From Clostridium estertheticum (GTDB lineage Bacteria > Bacillota > Clostridia > Clostridiales > Clostridiaceae): a DNA stretch of 64,000 nt. The notes under the pieces were generated by a model that was not told where the DNA came from, did not search any database, and saw only the letters and a list, made by a program, of their open reading frames with translations. The stretch is from contig NZ_CP086239.1 in NCBI RefSeq assembly GCF_026650985.1, positions 1,674,001-1,738,000 of the forward strand. The letters run 5' to 3'. Of the stretch, positions 29,895 to 40,031 are shown one piece after another (the first letter of the stretch is position 1; every line of letters starts with the position of its first letter). A program made the translations under genes and the position numbers.

Positions 29895-30554
29895 TTATTG
29901 TTTAGCATATTTAGCTTTATAAGCTGCTAAATCATCACTTACAGATGTTTTTTCGAGTGCCTCAAATTCATCCTCTAAAGAATCAACTTTGAGTTCTCCT
30001 AACCCCTCTGCTAAACATTCTTTTTCCTCTATCTTACGTTCTAATCTATCTAAATCAATACTATTACCTTTTGTTTTAATATTAGCTGTAATTGCATTAA
30101 CTTCCTGTGCAGCTTCTGCTGTTTTAAGTCTAGCTATTAAGCCATCTCTCTTGCCTCTTAAATCTTTTAAGTCATCTTCTAAATCTACCAAACTTTTCTT
30201 CAAGCTATCTGCAGTAATTTTAGCTGAATTATAAGATTTGGATAATGAAACACTAGTAGCTTCACATTCTTTTTGTTTAGCAATTGCTTTACTAGCTAAT
30301 TCATCATTACCTTTTTCTATAGCTAGTTTTATTTTAGATTCCCAATTAGTCATATCTTCCTTCGCTGAATTCATTTCTCTTTCAAGTCTTTTTACATTTC
30401 CAAAAACTACAGCTGATTTAGTCTTTGCTTCATTTAAAGATGCATCCTTATCTCTTATAGCTTGGTCTATAAGCGCTGCTGTATCCTCATTCGCATCTAT
30501 TATCTTGTTAACTCCCGCTTTTAGGCTATTTCCTAATCTATCAAATATTCCCAT
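29895..30554 (-). CDS. pspA: PspA/IM30 family envelope stress protein
   Basis: A 219-residue protein that begins MGIFDRLGNSLKAGVNKIID, the amphipathic membrane-binding helix of PspA, and continues as a long coiled coil (about 25-160). PspA assembles on damaged membranes. It is the last of three same-strand genes, the others encoding a Cys-rich DUF1292-like protein and a Ser-rich membrane protein. The C-terminal segment (EALEKTSVSDDLAAYKAKY) replaces the usual extra helix and is a little short. Confidence 0.93.
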   Translation of the reverse strand: MGIFDRLGNSLKAGVNKIIDANEDTAALIDQAIRDKDASLNEAKTKSAVVFGNVKRLEREMNSAKEDMTNWESKIKLAIEKGNDELASKAIAKQKECEATSVSLSKSYNSAKITADSLKKSLVDLEDDLKDLRGKRDGLIARLKTAEAAQEVNAITANIKTKGNSIDLDRLERKIEEKECLAEGLGELKVDSLEDEFEALEKTSVSDDLAAYKAKYAKQ

Positions 30555-30601
30555 TGTTTATATTCCTCCTTATTATCTTTAATGATTATATACATTGTAT
30601 A

Positions 30602-31234
30602 CTAGCTCTCCATGAATAGTCCAGCTATATTTTCCAGTTCTTCCTCATTTTCTATATTTATATACTCAGTATCTGAGAGTCCATCAGTCATAATATACAT
30701 TTGTTTATTATCCTCGTTTTCCTTTTCTTGTAGTAATATATACTTTTTATCATATGATTTGCTTTCTACTATTGCTAATATCTCAAATTCAACATTTCTT
30801 TCCTTATTTTCATCGTATAATTCAAGTGTCTTAGTGCTTTCTATTATGCAATTTTCTTTTTTATCACAATTCTTAACTCTACATCCTGATAAGCAATTAC
30901 CACAAGAACTAAAGTTACACTCGTATGCACAATCTATACATTCACACTTAGAACAATTTTGAACTTGATCTAATTGACCTCTATACTTATTATAATATTG
31001 ACTAACTTCTTTAGTATCATCTACAGCAAAATGCATTAACTTATTAGACGCTTTAATAGATTTGTCTATTATATCAATAAATTCCAAAGATATTTTCTCG
31101 AATTTTAAGGCTTTAACTTTATTCTTTAATGTATCATCGCGAAACTCATTAGAATATATCTTTAAAAATAAATCACCATGAGCTTTTACATAAGTATCAC
31201 TCATTTTGCTTAAATATTCTTTTTCATTACCCAT
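30602..31234 (-). CDS. Cys-rich protein with DUF1292-like C-terminus
   Basis: A 210-residue protein not recognised as a whole. Residues 1-90 are helical and polar. Residues 92-130 hold ten Cys in 35 residues (CSKCECIDC, then SSCGNCLSGC), which suggests zinc or iron-sulfur binding or a disulfide knot. The last 70 residues (FEILAIVESKSYDKKYILLQ) resemble DUF1292/YrzB proteins. There is no signal peptide, so it is probably cytoplasmic. It lies between the Ser-rich membrane gene and pspA on the same strand, with 25- and 47-base gaps. An iron-sulfur or zinc sensor controlling PspA is possible but purely inferred. Confidence 0.7.
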   Translation of the reverse strand: MGNEKEYLSKMSDTYVKAHGDLFLKIYSNEFRDDTLKNKVKALKFEKISLEFIDIIDKSIKASNKLMHFAVDDTKEVSQYYNKYRGQLDQVQNCSKCECIDCAYECNFSSCGNCLSGCRVKNCDKKENCIIESTKTLELYDENKERNVEFEILAIVESKSYDKKYILLQEKENEDNKQMYIMTDGLSDTEYINIENEEELENIAGLFMES

Positions 31235-31259
31235 TATTTTTTTAACCCACCCTTACCTT

Positions 31260-31700
31260 TTATTTACGTTTTCTTTTAATAAATCTATACGCATAGAACA
31301 TTATTAATAAAATAATAATTAAACCTGCATACCTAAATATCGAACTACCAAATGAATTTCCAAAAAACATCATTGGTATAAAACTTCTATGATTGTTGTT
31401 ACTATAATTATTATTACTACCTACAATCGGTGTTTTGGTTGTACTATTACTACTTGTACTTGTTGATTTATCACTCGATGGTGATGTTTTATCTGTTGTT
31501 GCAGTTGAAGGTTTTGTATAACTATTACTTGATTTAAATCCTCCACTACTGCTACTACTCGAACTTTTACTACTTGAACTACTTGAACTACCACTTGATT
31601 TAAATCCACCAGACCTTGATTTAGCATATACATCGAAATTAATTGTTACAAGTAATGCTACCATAAGTAGCATTGATAATATCTTTGATAACTTCTTCAA
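31260..31700 (-). CDS. Ser-rich single-pass membrane protein
   Basis: A 146-residue protein with a signal peptide (MKKLSKILSMLLMVALLV), a low-complexity linker of Ser, Thr, Lys and Asn (residues 30-95), a membrane helix at 121-138 (IFRYAGLIIILLIMFYAYRF) and a basic tail. The longest frame begins with ATG at 31718, but it has no ribosome binding site; the GGGGGATGAG just inside it suits the TTG at 31700, which also gives a standard signal peptide. Not recognised. First of the three-gene unit with pspA. Confidence 0.8.
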   Translation of the reverse strand: MKKLSKILSMLLMVALLVTINFDVYAKSRSGGFKSSGSSSSSSSKSSSSSSSGGFKSSNSYTKPSTATTDKTSPSSDKSTSTSSNSTTKTPIVGSNNNYSNNNHRSFIPMMFFGNSFGSSIFRYAGLIIILLIMFYAYRFIKRKRK

Positions 31701-31718
31701 GCTTATCTCATCCCCCAT

Positions 31719-32127
31719 TTATCGAAAATTCATTATCACTAACATATTTATATCTTATTAAATAAAACTTACTAATATTCCTTAGAGACTTTACAGATTT
31801 TCGACTTTTTTATTTTATAAATAAAATCAACCTAAGCCATAATTGCCCACATTTATAGTTATATGATAACATGAATAGAGTATTATTAATAGCTAAGTTA
31901 AATTAACTTCATTTATTACTTTGCCATATTTAATATTAATTAAGTCTAAAATATTAATAAATATGTTATAAAATACAAACATAATATTGTATCCAATTTG
32001 CTATAAAAATTGTATAATAAAACCAATATATAATTCTCGCATAAATATTTTTCTTTTTAATCAAAACTTTATCTGTAATACAACTGTTTATCAATACAAA
32101 CCTGTAATAAAAGGAGAAGTTACTTAA
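31719..32127. other. AT-rich intergenic region, no gene seen
   Basis: About 400 bases between divergent transcription units. It must hold the promoters of the PspA-type operon (minus) and the lipoprotein gene (plus), but no box pair stands out. No ORF over 20 codons with a binding site was seen. Confidence 0.5.
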
Positions 32128-32802
<675 letters not shown>

Positions 32803-32821
32803 AAACCCATATAATATCTTT

Positions 32822-32890
32822 TGCATTATCCGACTTTGCCTTACATTACAGCTTTATTTTAAAGATGCCACCTACCATGTAGGTGGCACC
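32822..32890. repeat. dispersed repeat, copy A, with a GGTGGCACC hairpin
   Basis: About 80 percent identical by eye to 34408-34476 in the same orientation. The right part is a hairpin with a ten-base stem, TGCCACCTAC/GTAGGTGGCA, and a three-base loop. The shared core reads TTATTTTAAAGATGCCAC. It ends a few bases before the flagellin promoter. Confidence 0.85.
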
Positions 32891-32901
32891 GATTATTGCG
32901 C

Positions 32902-32928
32902 TAAAGATATTAAAATATATTACGATAA
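32902..32928 (+). promoter_or_regulatory. sigma-28 (FliA/SigD) type promoter of the flagellin gene
   Basis: TAAA, exactly 15 bases, then TACGATAA, against the sigma-28 consensus TAAA-N15-GCCGATAA (two mismatches). It lies about 72 bases upstream of the flagellin start and points toward it. Confidence 0.75.
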
Positions 32929-32999
32929 TCTAATAATAGTATAATTATGAATAAAATATATTTAAAGTATTAAAAGGAAATTTCAAGGAGGAATTTGTT

Positions 33000-33812
33000 G
33001 TGATAATCGGTCATAATATTAGCGCAATGTTTGCCTGTAGACAAATGTCTATTCTTCAAAACAAAATGGGTAGGTCTATGGAAAGATTATCTTCAGGTTT
33101 AAGAATAAATAGAGCAGCAGATGATCCCGCCGGTCTTGCTATTTCTGAAAAAATGAGAGGTCAAATTAGAGGATTACAGCAAGCCTCTAGAAATGCCGAG
33201 GATGGTATTTCATTACTTCAGACAGCTGATGGAGCACTAAATGAAACACATTCTATGCTTCAAAGAATGTATGAATTAGCTGTTCAAGCAGCTACAGGTA
33301 CAAACTCTGATGATGATAGACTTCAATTAAATAAAGAGTTTGTTCAATTAAAAGAAGAAATTACAAGAAGTGCGAATCAAACTGAATTTAATACCATACC
33401 TTTATTGGGTAAAGATGATAATGAACTTATACTACAAATAGGTGCTAACTCAAATCAATCAATGACTATAAATCTAGAATCTATGACTGGAACTGCATTA
33501 AATTTAGATGATGTTAATATATCAACTCTAGAAAATGCTTCTAATGCAATAAAAAGTGTACAGAAAGCAGTTGAAAAGACTTCTTCTTTTAGAGGAACGT
33601 TAGGCGCATACACAAATAGATTAGAACACGTAATCTCAGTAAATGATATTACTGCTGAAAATCTACAGTCTGCGGAATCTAGAATAAGAGACGTAGATAT
33701 TGCAAAGGAAATGATGGAATACTCAAAAAATAGTATTCTATATCAAGTAGCCCAAGCTATGTTATCGCAATCTAATCAACAGGCCCAAAATGTATTACAA
33801 CTATTGAAATGA
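33000..33812 (+). CDS. fliC: flagellin, short form
   Basis: A 270-residue flagellin made of the D0/D1 ends only: N-terminal MIIGHNISAMFACRQM and SSGLRINRAADDPAGLAI, and C-terminal RIRDVDIAKEMMEYSK and MLSQSNQQAQNVLQLLK. It lacks the variable central domain, giving one of the smallest forms of the family. The start is GTG, preceded by AAGGAGG. The protein would be exported by the flagellar apparatus and polymerise as filament. It has a sigma-28 type promoter and is bracketed with the next gene by direct repeats. No other flagellar structural gene is in the window. Confidence 0.97.
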   Translation: MIIGHNISAMFACRQMSILQNKMGRSMERLSSGLRINRAADDPAGLAISEKMRGQIRGLQQASRNAEDGISLLQTADGALNETHSMLQRMYELAVQAATGTNSDDDRLQLNKEFVQLKEEITRSANQTEFNTIPLLGKDDNELILQIGANSNQSMTINLESMTGTALNLDDVNISTLENASNAIKSVQKAVEKTSSFRGTLGAYTNRLEHVISVNDITAENLQSAESRIRDVDIAKEMMEYSKNSILYQVAQAMLSQSNQQAQNVLQLLK

Positions 33813-33986
33813 GTTTAGTATAAAACAGATCTTTTCCTTCAACGTTAATATAATCTTTTATTTTAATATAATTTGGTTTAAAAAGTATTTTTTTGTTGAA
33901 AATTGTACTAAAATAGAATATTATTATAAATAGAGTAAATGATTACTAACTTAAGTTTATAACTATATAATAAGGATGTGTTTTAT

Positions 33987-34355
33987 ATGACAACAGCTAA
34001 TGATAAGAAATATGAATTGGAATTAGACAAAACAAAACAAATACTATTTGCAAAGGCATTTGGTTCATTCAGTCCTGCCGATGCTGATGACTTTGTACGC
34101 GATTACACAATAATTCTTAAACCTGTTAATGCAAAAGAATATGAACTTCAATTTGATTGCAAAGAACTAAAAGTTTCAGGAAAAGATACTAAATCAGGTG
34201 TTGATATGACCAATATGTTAAAAGGTTGTTTAGAAATGTATAAAAAAGAGGGTTTTAAGAATATTATATTTGATTGTACAAAAAATATAGTACTAAAAAT
34301 GCAACTTCAAAGGCTCTGTAAGGAAGCTGGGCTTTCAACTGCTACAGTAAAATAA
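33987..34355 (+). CDS. small STAS-like protein of unknown function
   Basis: A 122-residue soluble protein. The frame begins with a GTG at 33978, but AAGGA lies one base from it and ten bases from the ATG at 33987, which is preferred. The pattern of an N-terminal beta hairpin, then ELQFDCKELKVS, a helix and FKNIIFDCTKNIVLKMQLQR suggests a STAS or SpoIIAA-like alpha/beta fold, but I cannot assign it firmly. It follows flagellin by about 170 bases and shares its repeat-bracketed module. Confidence 0.8.
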   Translation: MTTANDKKYELELDKTKQILFAKAFGSFSPADADDFVRDYTIILKPVNAKEYELQFDCKELKVSGKDTKSGVDMTNMLKGCLEMYKKEGFKNIIFDCTKNIVLKMQLQRLCKEAGLSTATVK

Positions 34356-34386
34356 TACATTTTCCAAAAATTACATATAAATTTAT

Positions 34387-34425
34387 AAAAAGGCGGATAA
34401 TGTTTATTGCATTAATCCGCCTTTT
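34387..34425 (+). terminator. terminator of the flagellin-associated gene
   Basis: Arms AAAAAGGCGGATAATG and CATTAATCCGCCTTTT with one bulge. The right arm runs into the start of repeat copy B. Confidence 0.7.
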
Positions 34426-34476
34426 CCTTATATTACGGTCTTATTTTAAAGATGCCACTAGCCCTGTGGGTGGCAC
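34408..34476. repeat. dispersed repeat, copy B
   Basis: Same orientation as copy A at 32822. The shared core TTATTTTAAAGATGCCAC is exact; the hairpin here, TGCCAC..GTGGCA with a CCC/GGG inner pair, is less perfect. It ends 12 bases before the stop of the converging ABC exporter gene. Confidence 0.85.
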
Positions 34477-34487
34477 CTGCTAATCAC

Positions 34488-36272
34488 TTATATAGCTTCA
34501 AGCATCCTATATTGACTCATATAAAGCTCATAATATTCACCTTTATATTTCATAAGTTCATCATGACTTCCCGATTCAACAATGCTTCCATGATCAATAT
34601 ACATTATTCTATCTGAATTTTTTATAGTAGAAAGCCTATGAGCTATTATAAATGAAGTTCTTCCTTTTAAAAGTTCTTCAAGCCCTTTTTGAAGTAACAT
34701 TTCTGTCTCTGTATCTATGCTTGAAGTTGCTTCATCTAAAATTAAAATTCTTGGGTCTGCGAGCAATGCTCTTGCAAAAGATATTAACTGCCTTTGACCA
34801 GCTGATAGTCTTGACCCTCTTTCATTTACCTGGGTATTGTATCCTTCACTTAATGTAGATATAAATTCATGAGCCCTAACTACTTTTGCAGCAGCAACAA
34901 CTTCTTTATCCGTTGCATCAAGCTTGCCATATCTTATATTGTCCATTATAGTACCTGAGAATATAAATGAATCTTGAAGCATAATACCCATCTGTTTTCT
35001 TAATGAATTAAGTTTTACGTCTCGAACATTTACTCCATCTATAAGTACCGCTCCACTCTCGAGATCATAAAATCTACTTATAAGATTAATTATAGTGGTT
35101 TTACCTGCTCCCGTAGGACCTACTAGTGCTACCGACTCTCCTTTATTTGCTTTGAAGTTTACATCATTTAATATTCTTTGCCCATCATCATAACAAAAAT
35201 TAACATTTTCAAATTCTACCAATCCCTTTATTTCAGGCATTTCATATGCATCTTGTAAATCTTTAACATTAGGTTCCTCATCCATAGTTTCAAATATTCT
35301 TTCCAAATAAGCCATGTTATTTATAATAGCATTATATGTGTTTGCAATATTATTTATCGGTCCCCAGAATCTTCCTATATATGCTATAAAAGCGATAAGT
35401 ACGCCTATTGTTATAGCCCCATTTGCTATCCATGCCACTCCCATAATGTAAACTGCAACCACAACTAAATTCCCAATATTATCAACAAAAGGTCCCATTA
35501 AGAATTGAATTTTTATAGCGTGCATCCAAGCCTTCCTATAATTATCACTAAGTTCATTAAATATTTTTAAATTTTCTTTTTCTCTAGAAAAAGATTGAGT
35601 AACCTTCATACCACATATACTTTCGTGAATATACGCATTTACGTTTGATGATTTACTACTTAAAACCTGAAATGCTTTTCTTTGAAGTGACTTAATAGTA
35701 AAAGCAGCTCCTGCGAGTATTGGAAGTCCAACAAGACCAATCAGTGTAAGTCTAACATCTATTAAAAACATAAATACAATAATGACAATCAAACTAAAAC
35801 TATCTGTAATTAAATTAATGATACCATTTGATAAAAGGTCGTTTAATGAATTTACATAATTAACTACCCTTACTAATATCTTACCATGCGGTCTGCTATC
35901 ATAATAACTAAATGGAAGTTTTTGTAGGTGCTCAAATAAATCTTTTCTTATGTTTAAAATTACACTTTGTCCTATATCTGTCATAGACTTTATTTTTATG
36001 TTTAAACAAACTCCATTAATAATTACTGTAACTAAATATATTAAACTAAGTATTATAAGCCCCGTTACATCTTTATTTGGTATCTTACTATCCAGCGCTA
36101 CCTTAATAAGGTATGGCCCAATGAGATTTGCAACTGATGCTATTAGCATAATTACTATAGTTATAACCATTTTTTTCTTATAAGGTATAACATATCTCAT
36201 AAGTCTTTTAACGTGTCCCATATTAAATTCTGATTCTAATTTTTCATCTACATCATACTTATTTCTAGCCAT
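34488..36272 (-). CDS. ABC exporter half-transporter, canonical ATPase site
   Basis: A 594-residue fusion of six membrane helices (about 30-320) and an ATPase. Walker A is GPTGAGKTT, signature LSAGQRQL, Walker B ILILDEATSSID (with the catalytic Glu) and H-loop IIAHRLS. It forms a pair with the gene three bases upstream, which has a degenerate Walker B. Such heterodimers (LmrCD, BmrCD, YheHI types) export drugs or lipids. AGGAGG precedes the ATG. Confidence 0.95.
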   Translation of the reverse strand: MARNKYDVDEKLESEFNMGHVKRLMRYVIPYKKKMVITIVIMLIASVANLIGPYLIKVALDSKIPNKDVTGLIILSLIYLVTVIINGVCLNIKIKSMTDIGQSVILNIRKDLFEHLQKLPFSYYDSRPHGKILVRVVNYVNSLNDLLSNGIINLITDSFSLIVIIVFMFLIDVRLTLIGLVGLPILAGAAFTIKSLQRKAFQVLSSKSSNVNAYIHESICGMKVTQSFSREKENLKIFNELSDNYRKAWMHAIKIQFLMGPFVDNIGNLVVVAVYIMGVAWIANGAITIGVLIAFIAYIGRFWGPINNIANTYNAIINNMAYLERIFETMDEEPNVKDLQDAYEMPEIKGLVEFENVNFCYDDGQRILNDVNFKANKGESVALVGPTGAGKTTIINLISRFYDLESGAVLIDGVNVRDVKLNSLRKQMGIMLQDSFIFSGTIMDNIRYGKLDATDKEVVAAAKVVRAHEFISTLSEGYNTQVNERGSRLSAGQRQLISFARALLADPRILILDEATSSIDTETEMLLQKGLEELLKGRTSFIIAHRLSTIKNSDRIMYIDHGSIVESGSHDELMKYKGEYYELYMSQYRMLEAI

Positions 36273-36274
36273 TT

Positions 36275-38020
36275 TTAACCTACCTCCTTCCCCTTTGCAT
36301 CATCAAAATTACCAAATTGGTTAATATACACATTATAATATTCACCCTTCTTTACGAGCAATTCACTATGAGTTCCTCTTTCTACAATTCTTCCATTATT
36401 GAGTACTAATATCATATCTGCATTTTTTACCGAAGATATTCTATGCGCAATAATAAATGTAGTCTTATCCTTAAAATATTTGTCCAGTGAATGTCTTATA
36501 TTATTTTCTGTTTGTATATCAAGGCTAGAAGTAGTATCATCAAGTATTATTATAGATGGATTTTTTAGTAGAGCTCTCGCAAGTGAAATCCTTTGCTTTT
36601 GCCCTCCAGAAAGTCCCACTCCTCTCTCACCAACAATCGTATCATATCCCTCCTCCATCTTGTTTATGAAATCATCAGCGCCAGCAATGCTAGCTGCCCA
36701 TCTAACTTCATCCATTGATGCTGTAGGCAACCCATAGGCTATATTTCCTTCGATAGTATCAGAAAAAAGAAATATATCTTGCATAGCTACCGCTATATTT
36801 TTGCGTAAACGCCTTAAATTAAAATCTTTTATATCATAACCATCAATTAATATTTCTCCTTTTGTGCATTCATAAAATCTACATAACAAACTTACGAAAG
36901 TAGACTTACCAGAACCCGTATGTCCTATTATTGCAATGGTTTGCCCAGGGCTTACTTTCAAATTTATATTCTCAAGTACTTCTTCATCCCCATAATTAAA
37001 GTTTACATTTTTAAACTCTATATTACCCTTTATCCTATCTTCTTCCACTTGATTTTCTGAGTTTTTAATTTTAGGTTTAGTATTCATAAGCTCAATTATT
37101 TTCTCACCGGACGCTGAAAACCTTTGAATATCATTAATTAACCAACCTGCCATTCTCATTGGGTTATTTATTGTAAATATCATAGCATTAAAAGTAACCA
37201 AATTTCCTATGGTTATACTTTGGTTAATTACCATAATTCCACCTACAAGAATAATTACTATATTAAGACTTATAGATAACGAGTCTATAATAGGAAGATA
37301 TTTTCCCCAAACTTTTGCAGAATCAATATTCCTTTTTCTAAATTCATCATTCTCTTTTCCAAATTTTCCAATTTCAAATTCTTCCTTAGCAAAAGCCTTT
37401 ACTACTCTATTACCACTTATGTTTTCTTGTGCTACTGAGTTAAGTTTTGAGAACTGCTGCCTTACATTAAAAAAAGTTGGTTTTACATCTATTGCTAGCT
37501 TTCTTGCAAAATAAGCTATTGGAGGTGTAAACATAAGTAAAATCAATGTAAGTTTATAATTAATTGAAAACATAATTGCTATTCCAAACAAAAATATAAA
37601 TGAATTCTCTAAAACGTTATAGCATACCCATGCAAGAAAATGCCTTACTGCATCGATATCACCTGTCATTTTATTCATTATATCTCCAGTACTAGTTTTA
37701 TCAAAAAAGTCAAAATCAAGTTTCTGAAGATTACTATAAATATCATTTCTAATATCAAATATAGAATCTTGCGACATATTTTCGAGTAAGATCAAAAAAA
37801 CATACCTTAATATAGACCTAAGCAATATTACTGCTGTAATAACTCCTAATAACGGAATTAATATATTACTTTCTTTTCCCATAATAACCTTATCTACAAT
37901 TGTTCCAGATAAATATGGTGCAACCATATTCATAGCAGAACATATAATAACTAGTATAAAACCTATTATTATTTTAATATTGTATTTTTTTGCATATTTC
38001 CAAACCCATCTAAAAGCCAT
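36275..38020 (-). CDS. ABC exporter half-transporter, degenerate ATPase site
   Basis: A 581-residue half-transporter with six membrane helices and an ATPase. Walker A is GHTGSGKST, signature LSGGQKQR. The residue after Walker B is Asp (IIILDDTTSSLD) in place of the catalytic Glu, the mark of the non-hydrolysing site of heterodimeric exporters. GTG at 38029 also opens the frame, but GGGGTGG suits the ATG at 38020 and the protein then begins MAFRWVWKYAKKYN. It is the first gene of the pair. An AraC-type regulator is divergent, 190 bases upstream. Confidence 0.95.
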   Translation of the reverse strand: MAFRWVWKYAKKYNIKIIIGFILVIICSAMNMVAPYLSGTIVDKVIMGKESNILIPLLGVITAVILLRSILRYVFLILLENMSQDSIFDIRNDIYSNLQKLDFDFFDKTSTGDIMNKMTGDIDAVRHFLAWVCYNVLENSFIFLFGIAIMFSINYKLTLILLMFTPPIAYFARKLAIDVKPTFFNVRQQFSKLNSVAQENISGNRVVKAFAKEEFEIGKFGKENDEFRKRNIDSAKVWGKYLPIIDSLSISLNIVIILVGGIMVINQSITIGNLVTFNAMIFTINNPMRMAGWLINDIQRFSASGEKIIELMNTKPKIKNSENQVEEDRIKGNIEFKNVNFNYGDEEVLENINLKVSPGQTIAIIGHTGSGKSTFVSLLCRFYECTKGEILIDGYDIKDFNLRRLRKNIAVAMQDIFLFSDTIEGNIAYGLPTASMDEVRWAASIAGADDFINKMEEGYDTIVGERGVGLSGGQKQRISLARALLKNPSIIILDDTTSSLDIQTENNIRHSLDKYFKDKTTFIIAHRISSVKNADMILVLNNGRIVERGTHSELLVKKGEYYNVYINQFGNFDDAKGKEVG

Positions 38021-38209
38021 AATTACCACCCCATATCTTTTTTCTCTATACTATTATCATGTATATGCTTATATAATAAAATGTACTATCCACACTAATT
38101 TAATGTCAATTCTTATTTTATAGAATAAAGATTTAATTATGCTTTGATTATTTGTATTTAATGACTTATAATATACTTAAAATATAGAATAATTTTACAG
38201 AGGTAGATT

Positions 38210-39082
38210 ATGTGTAATTTAAAAATCGATTTAGATGATTTCAACCCGAAAATGTTATATACTTTCACAAAAAAATTCAATGATAAAAGTGATGTAACCT
38301 ATCATTGCCATGATTTTCTATCCATAATATATGTTTTAGCAGGCACATGTACCTACAATATTAGTGGTGTTCCACACATTGTCAAAAAAGGGGATCTGCT
38401 TGTTTTAAACCCTCATGCATATCATGGAAAAATTCTTCCCATGGGTAGTGAAATTCATGAATTTCACGTAGGTTATGAAAACCTTCACATAAAAGGACTT
38501 CTGCCAGATCATTTTCTTGAAAATCATGTATCACCTATTATTAATGTATCCAAATATGAAAATGAACTTCTAAAACTTTGTTCAGACGTTATTTCAGAGC
38601 AAAGTAGAAACCAACCAGCCCTACAGTTATCTCTAAAAGGTCTGGGTATTAAACTTCTTTCCATTCTTTTTAACGCAACTTTTGAAAGCTCGACTCTAAA
38701 ACAAAAAGGAATATTAAATCTTGAAAACTACGATAACACAACTATTGTGAATACAGTTTTAGAATTTATAAACGAAAATTTTATGCATAGTCTTTCTTTA
38801 GAAGTAATATCGCAAAACATGTACCTTAGTCCCGTTTATATTTCTAAACTTTTTAAAGAAAGTACAGGTACTTCACCGATAAATTATCTAATAAAACTCA
38901 GACTTTCAAAAGCAAAACACTCCCTTGAAATTGGAGACCAATCCATAAAAAAAATAGCTTTATCTGTCGGTTATCCTGACATGTATCACTTTAGCAAACT
39001 TTTTAAAAAATATTATGGCTATCCTCCGTCAAAATTAAAACGTAAATCAGATGATAATCATCTTATCAAATTAAATACATAA
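38210..39082 (+). CDS. AraC family transcriptional regulator with cupin sensor
   Basis: A 290-residue regulator. The N-terminal half is a cupin-type ligand domain (FNDKSDVTYHCHDFLSIIYV, GDLLVLNPHAYHG). The C-terminal 100 residues carry the two AraC helix-turn-helix units (LSLEVISQNMYLSPVYISKL and SIKKIALSVGYPDMYHFSKL). It is divergent from the ABC exporter pair and could control it; the ligand is unknown. GAGG precedes the ATG. Confidence 0.93.
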   Translation: MCNLKIDLDDFNPKMLYTFTKKFNDKSDVTYHCHDFLSIIYVLAGTCTYNISGVPHIVKKGDLLVLNPHAYHGKILPMGSEIHEFHVGYENLHIKGLLPDHFLENHVSPIINVSKYENELLKLCSDVISEQSRNQPALQLSLKGLGIKLLSILFNATFESSTLKQKGILNLENYDNTTIVNTVLEFINENFMHSLSLEVISQNMYLSPVYISKLFKESTGTSPINYLIKLRLSKAKHSLEIGDQSIKKIALSVGYPDMYHFSKLFKKYYGYPPSKLKRKSDDNHLIKLNT

Positions 39083-39249
39083 ATTAGGACTTTTATGGCA
39101 AAAGTATAGTTTTAATTATATTAATTTTCATTTAAGCCTTGCTATGTTAAAATAATATTAGCTATAAAATTAAATTTAAAGCTAATATTAGCATATCAAA
39201 GACTTAAATATTTAATTTTGTAAACTATTTAATTAACAGGAGGTGCAAC

Positions 39250-39876
39250 ATGAAAATATTCGAAGGCTTATTCGCGGCAAAACCTAAATCAGTTTATAGA
39301 TTTATAGATGATGGCAACGTAGATGCAATAAGAGATTATTTAAATAACGCTAAAGATTTAAATCCTGATCTTAAACTTGAAAATATACTTTATTATGCTA
39401 TTGATAATTGCCAAAATAATTATTTTAAAACAATTGAACTTCTGATAAATAACGGTGCAGATATTAACGCTCATAATAGTGACCTCTTAGAAACCCCTCT
39501 TCATAAACTTTGTGCAAGGATAAAACCTCATATAGATGTAATAACTATGATACTTAAAAAGGGTGCTAAAGTTAATGCAATCAACATATCTGGTAAAACT
39601 CCCGTATTTTACTGTAGCTTTAATTATTCTGTGGAGCTTCTCAATTTACTTGTAGAATATGGAGCAGATATAAATATACGGGATAAATACAAAAACACTC
39701 TTCTTCACGATGATTATATCAACTGTTTTGATGAACATTTCGAAGAATTTTTAAAGTCGCTAATAAATTTAGGCTTTGACATAAATTCAACAAATTCCAC
39801 AGGTTACACTCCCTTAGATCTTTGTGAGAACAAAAAAATTGCAGATATTTTAATAAAATATAATGGAAGCAAGTAA
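39250..39876 (+). CDS. ankyrin repeat protein
   Basis: A 208-residue soluble protein with about four ankyrin repeats, including IELLINNGADINAHNS, TPLHKLCARI, NLLVEYGADINIRDK and NSTGYTPLDLCENKK. There is no signal peptide or membrane helix. Ankyrin proteins bind other proteins, and nothing nearby points to a partner. CAGGAGGTG precedes the ATG and an excellent terminator follows, so it is a single-gene unit. Confidence 0.93.
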   Translation: MKIFEGLFAAKPKSVYRFIDDGNVDAIRDYLNNAKDLNPDLKLENILYYAIDNCQNNYFKTIELLINNGADINAHNSDLLETPLHKLCARIKPHIDVITMILKKGAKVNAINISGKTPVFYCSFNYSVELLNLLVEYGADINIRDKYKNTLLHDDYINCFDEHFEEFLKSLINLGFDINSTNSTGYTPLDLCENKKIADILIKYNGSK

Positions 39877-39879
39877 TAT

Positions 39880-39922
39880 AATCAGAAAATCACCTGTAAA
39901 ATATACAGGTGATTTTCTGATT
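39880..39922 (+). terminator. rho-independent terminator of the ankyrin gene
   Basis: Perfect 19-base arms, starting AATCAGAAAATCACC, with a five-base loop, directly after the stop codon. No long T run follows on the plus strand. Confidence 0.75.
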
Positions 39923-40031
39923 ACGCTTTACTATTATTGTTCCAATTTTTCCATAAACATGATAATATATTTATATATTTCTACATTTTATGCACATTAT
40001 AAAACCTAAATTAGAATAAAGGAGATTCCGA

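Noticed and set aside
31421-31633. Repetitive minus-strand ORF rich in Gln and Val inside the Ser-rich gene
   Set aside because: A shifted reading of the Ser-repeat codons; the in-frame version has signal peptide and membrane helix.
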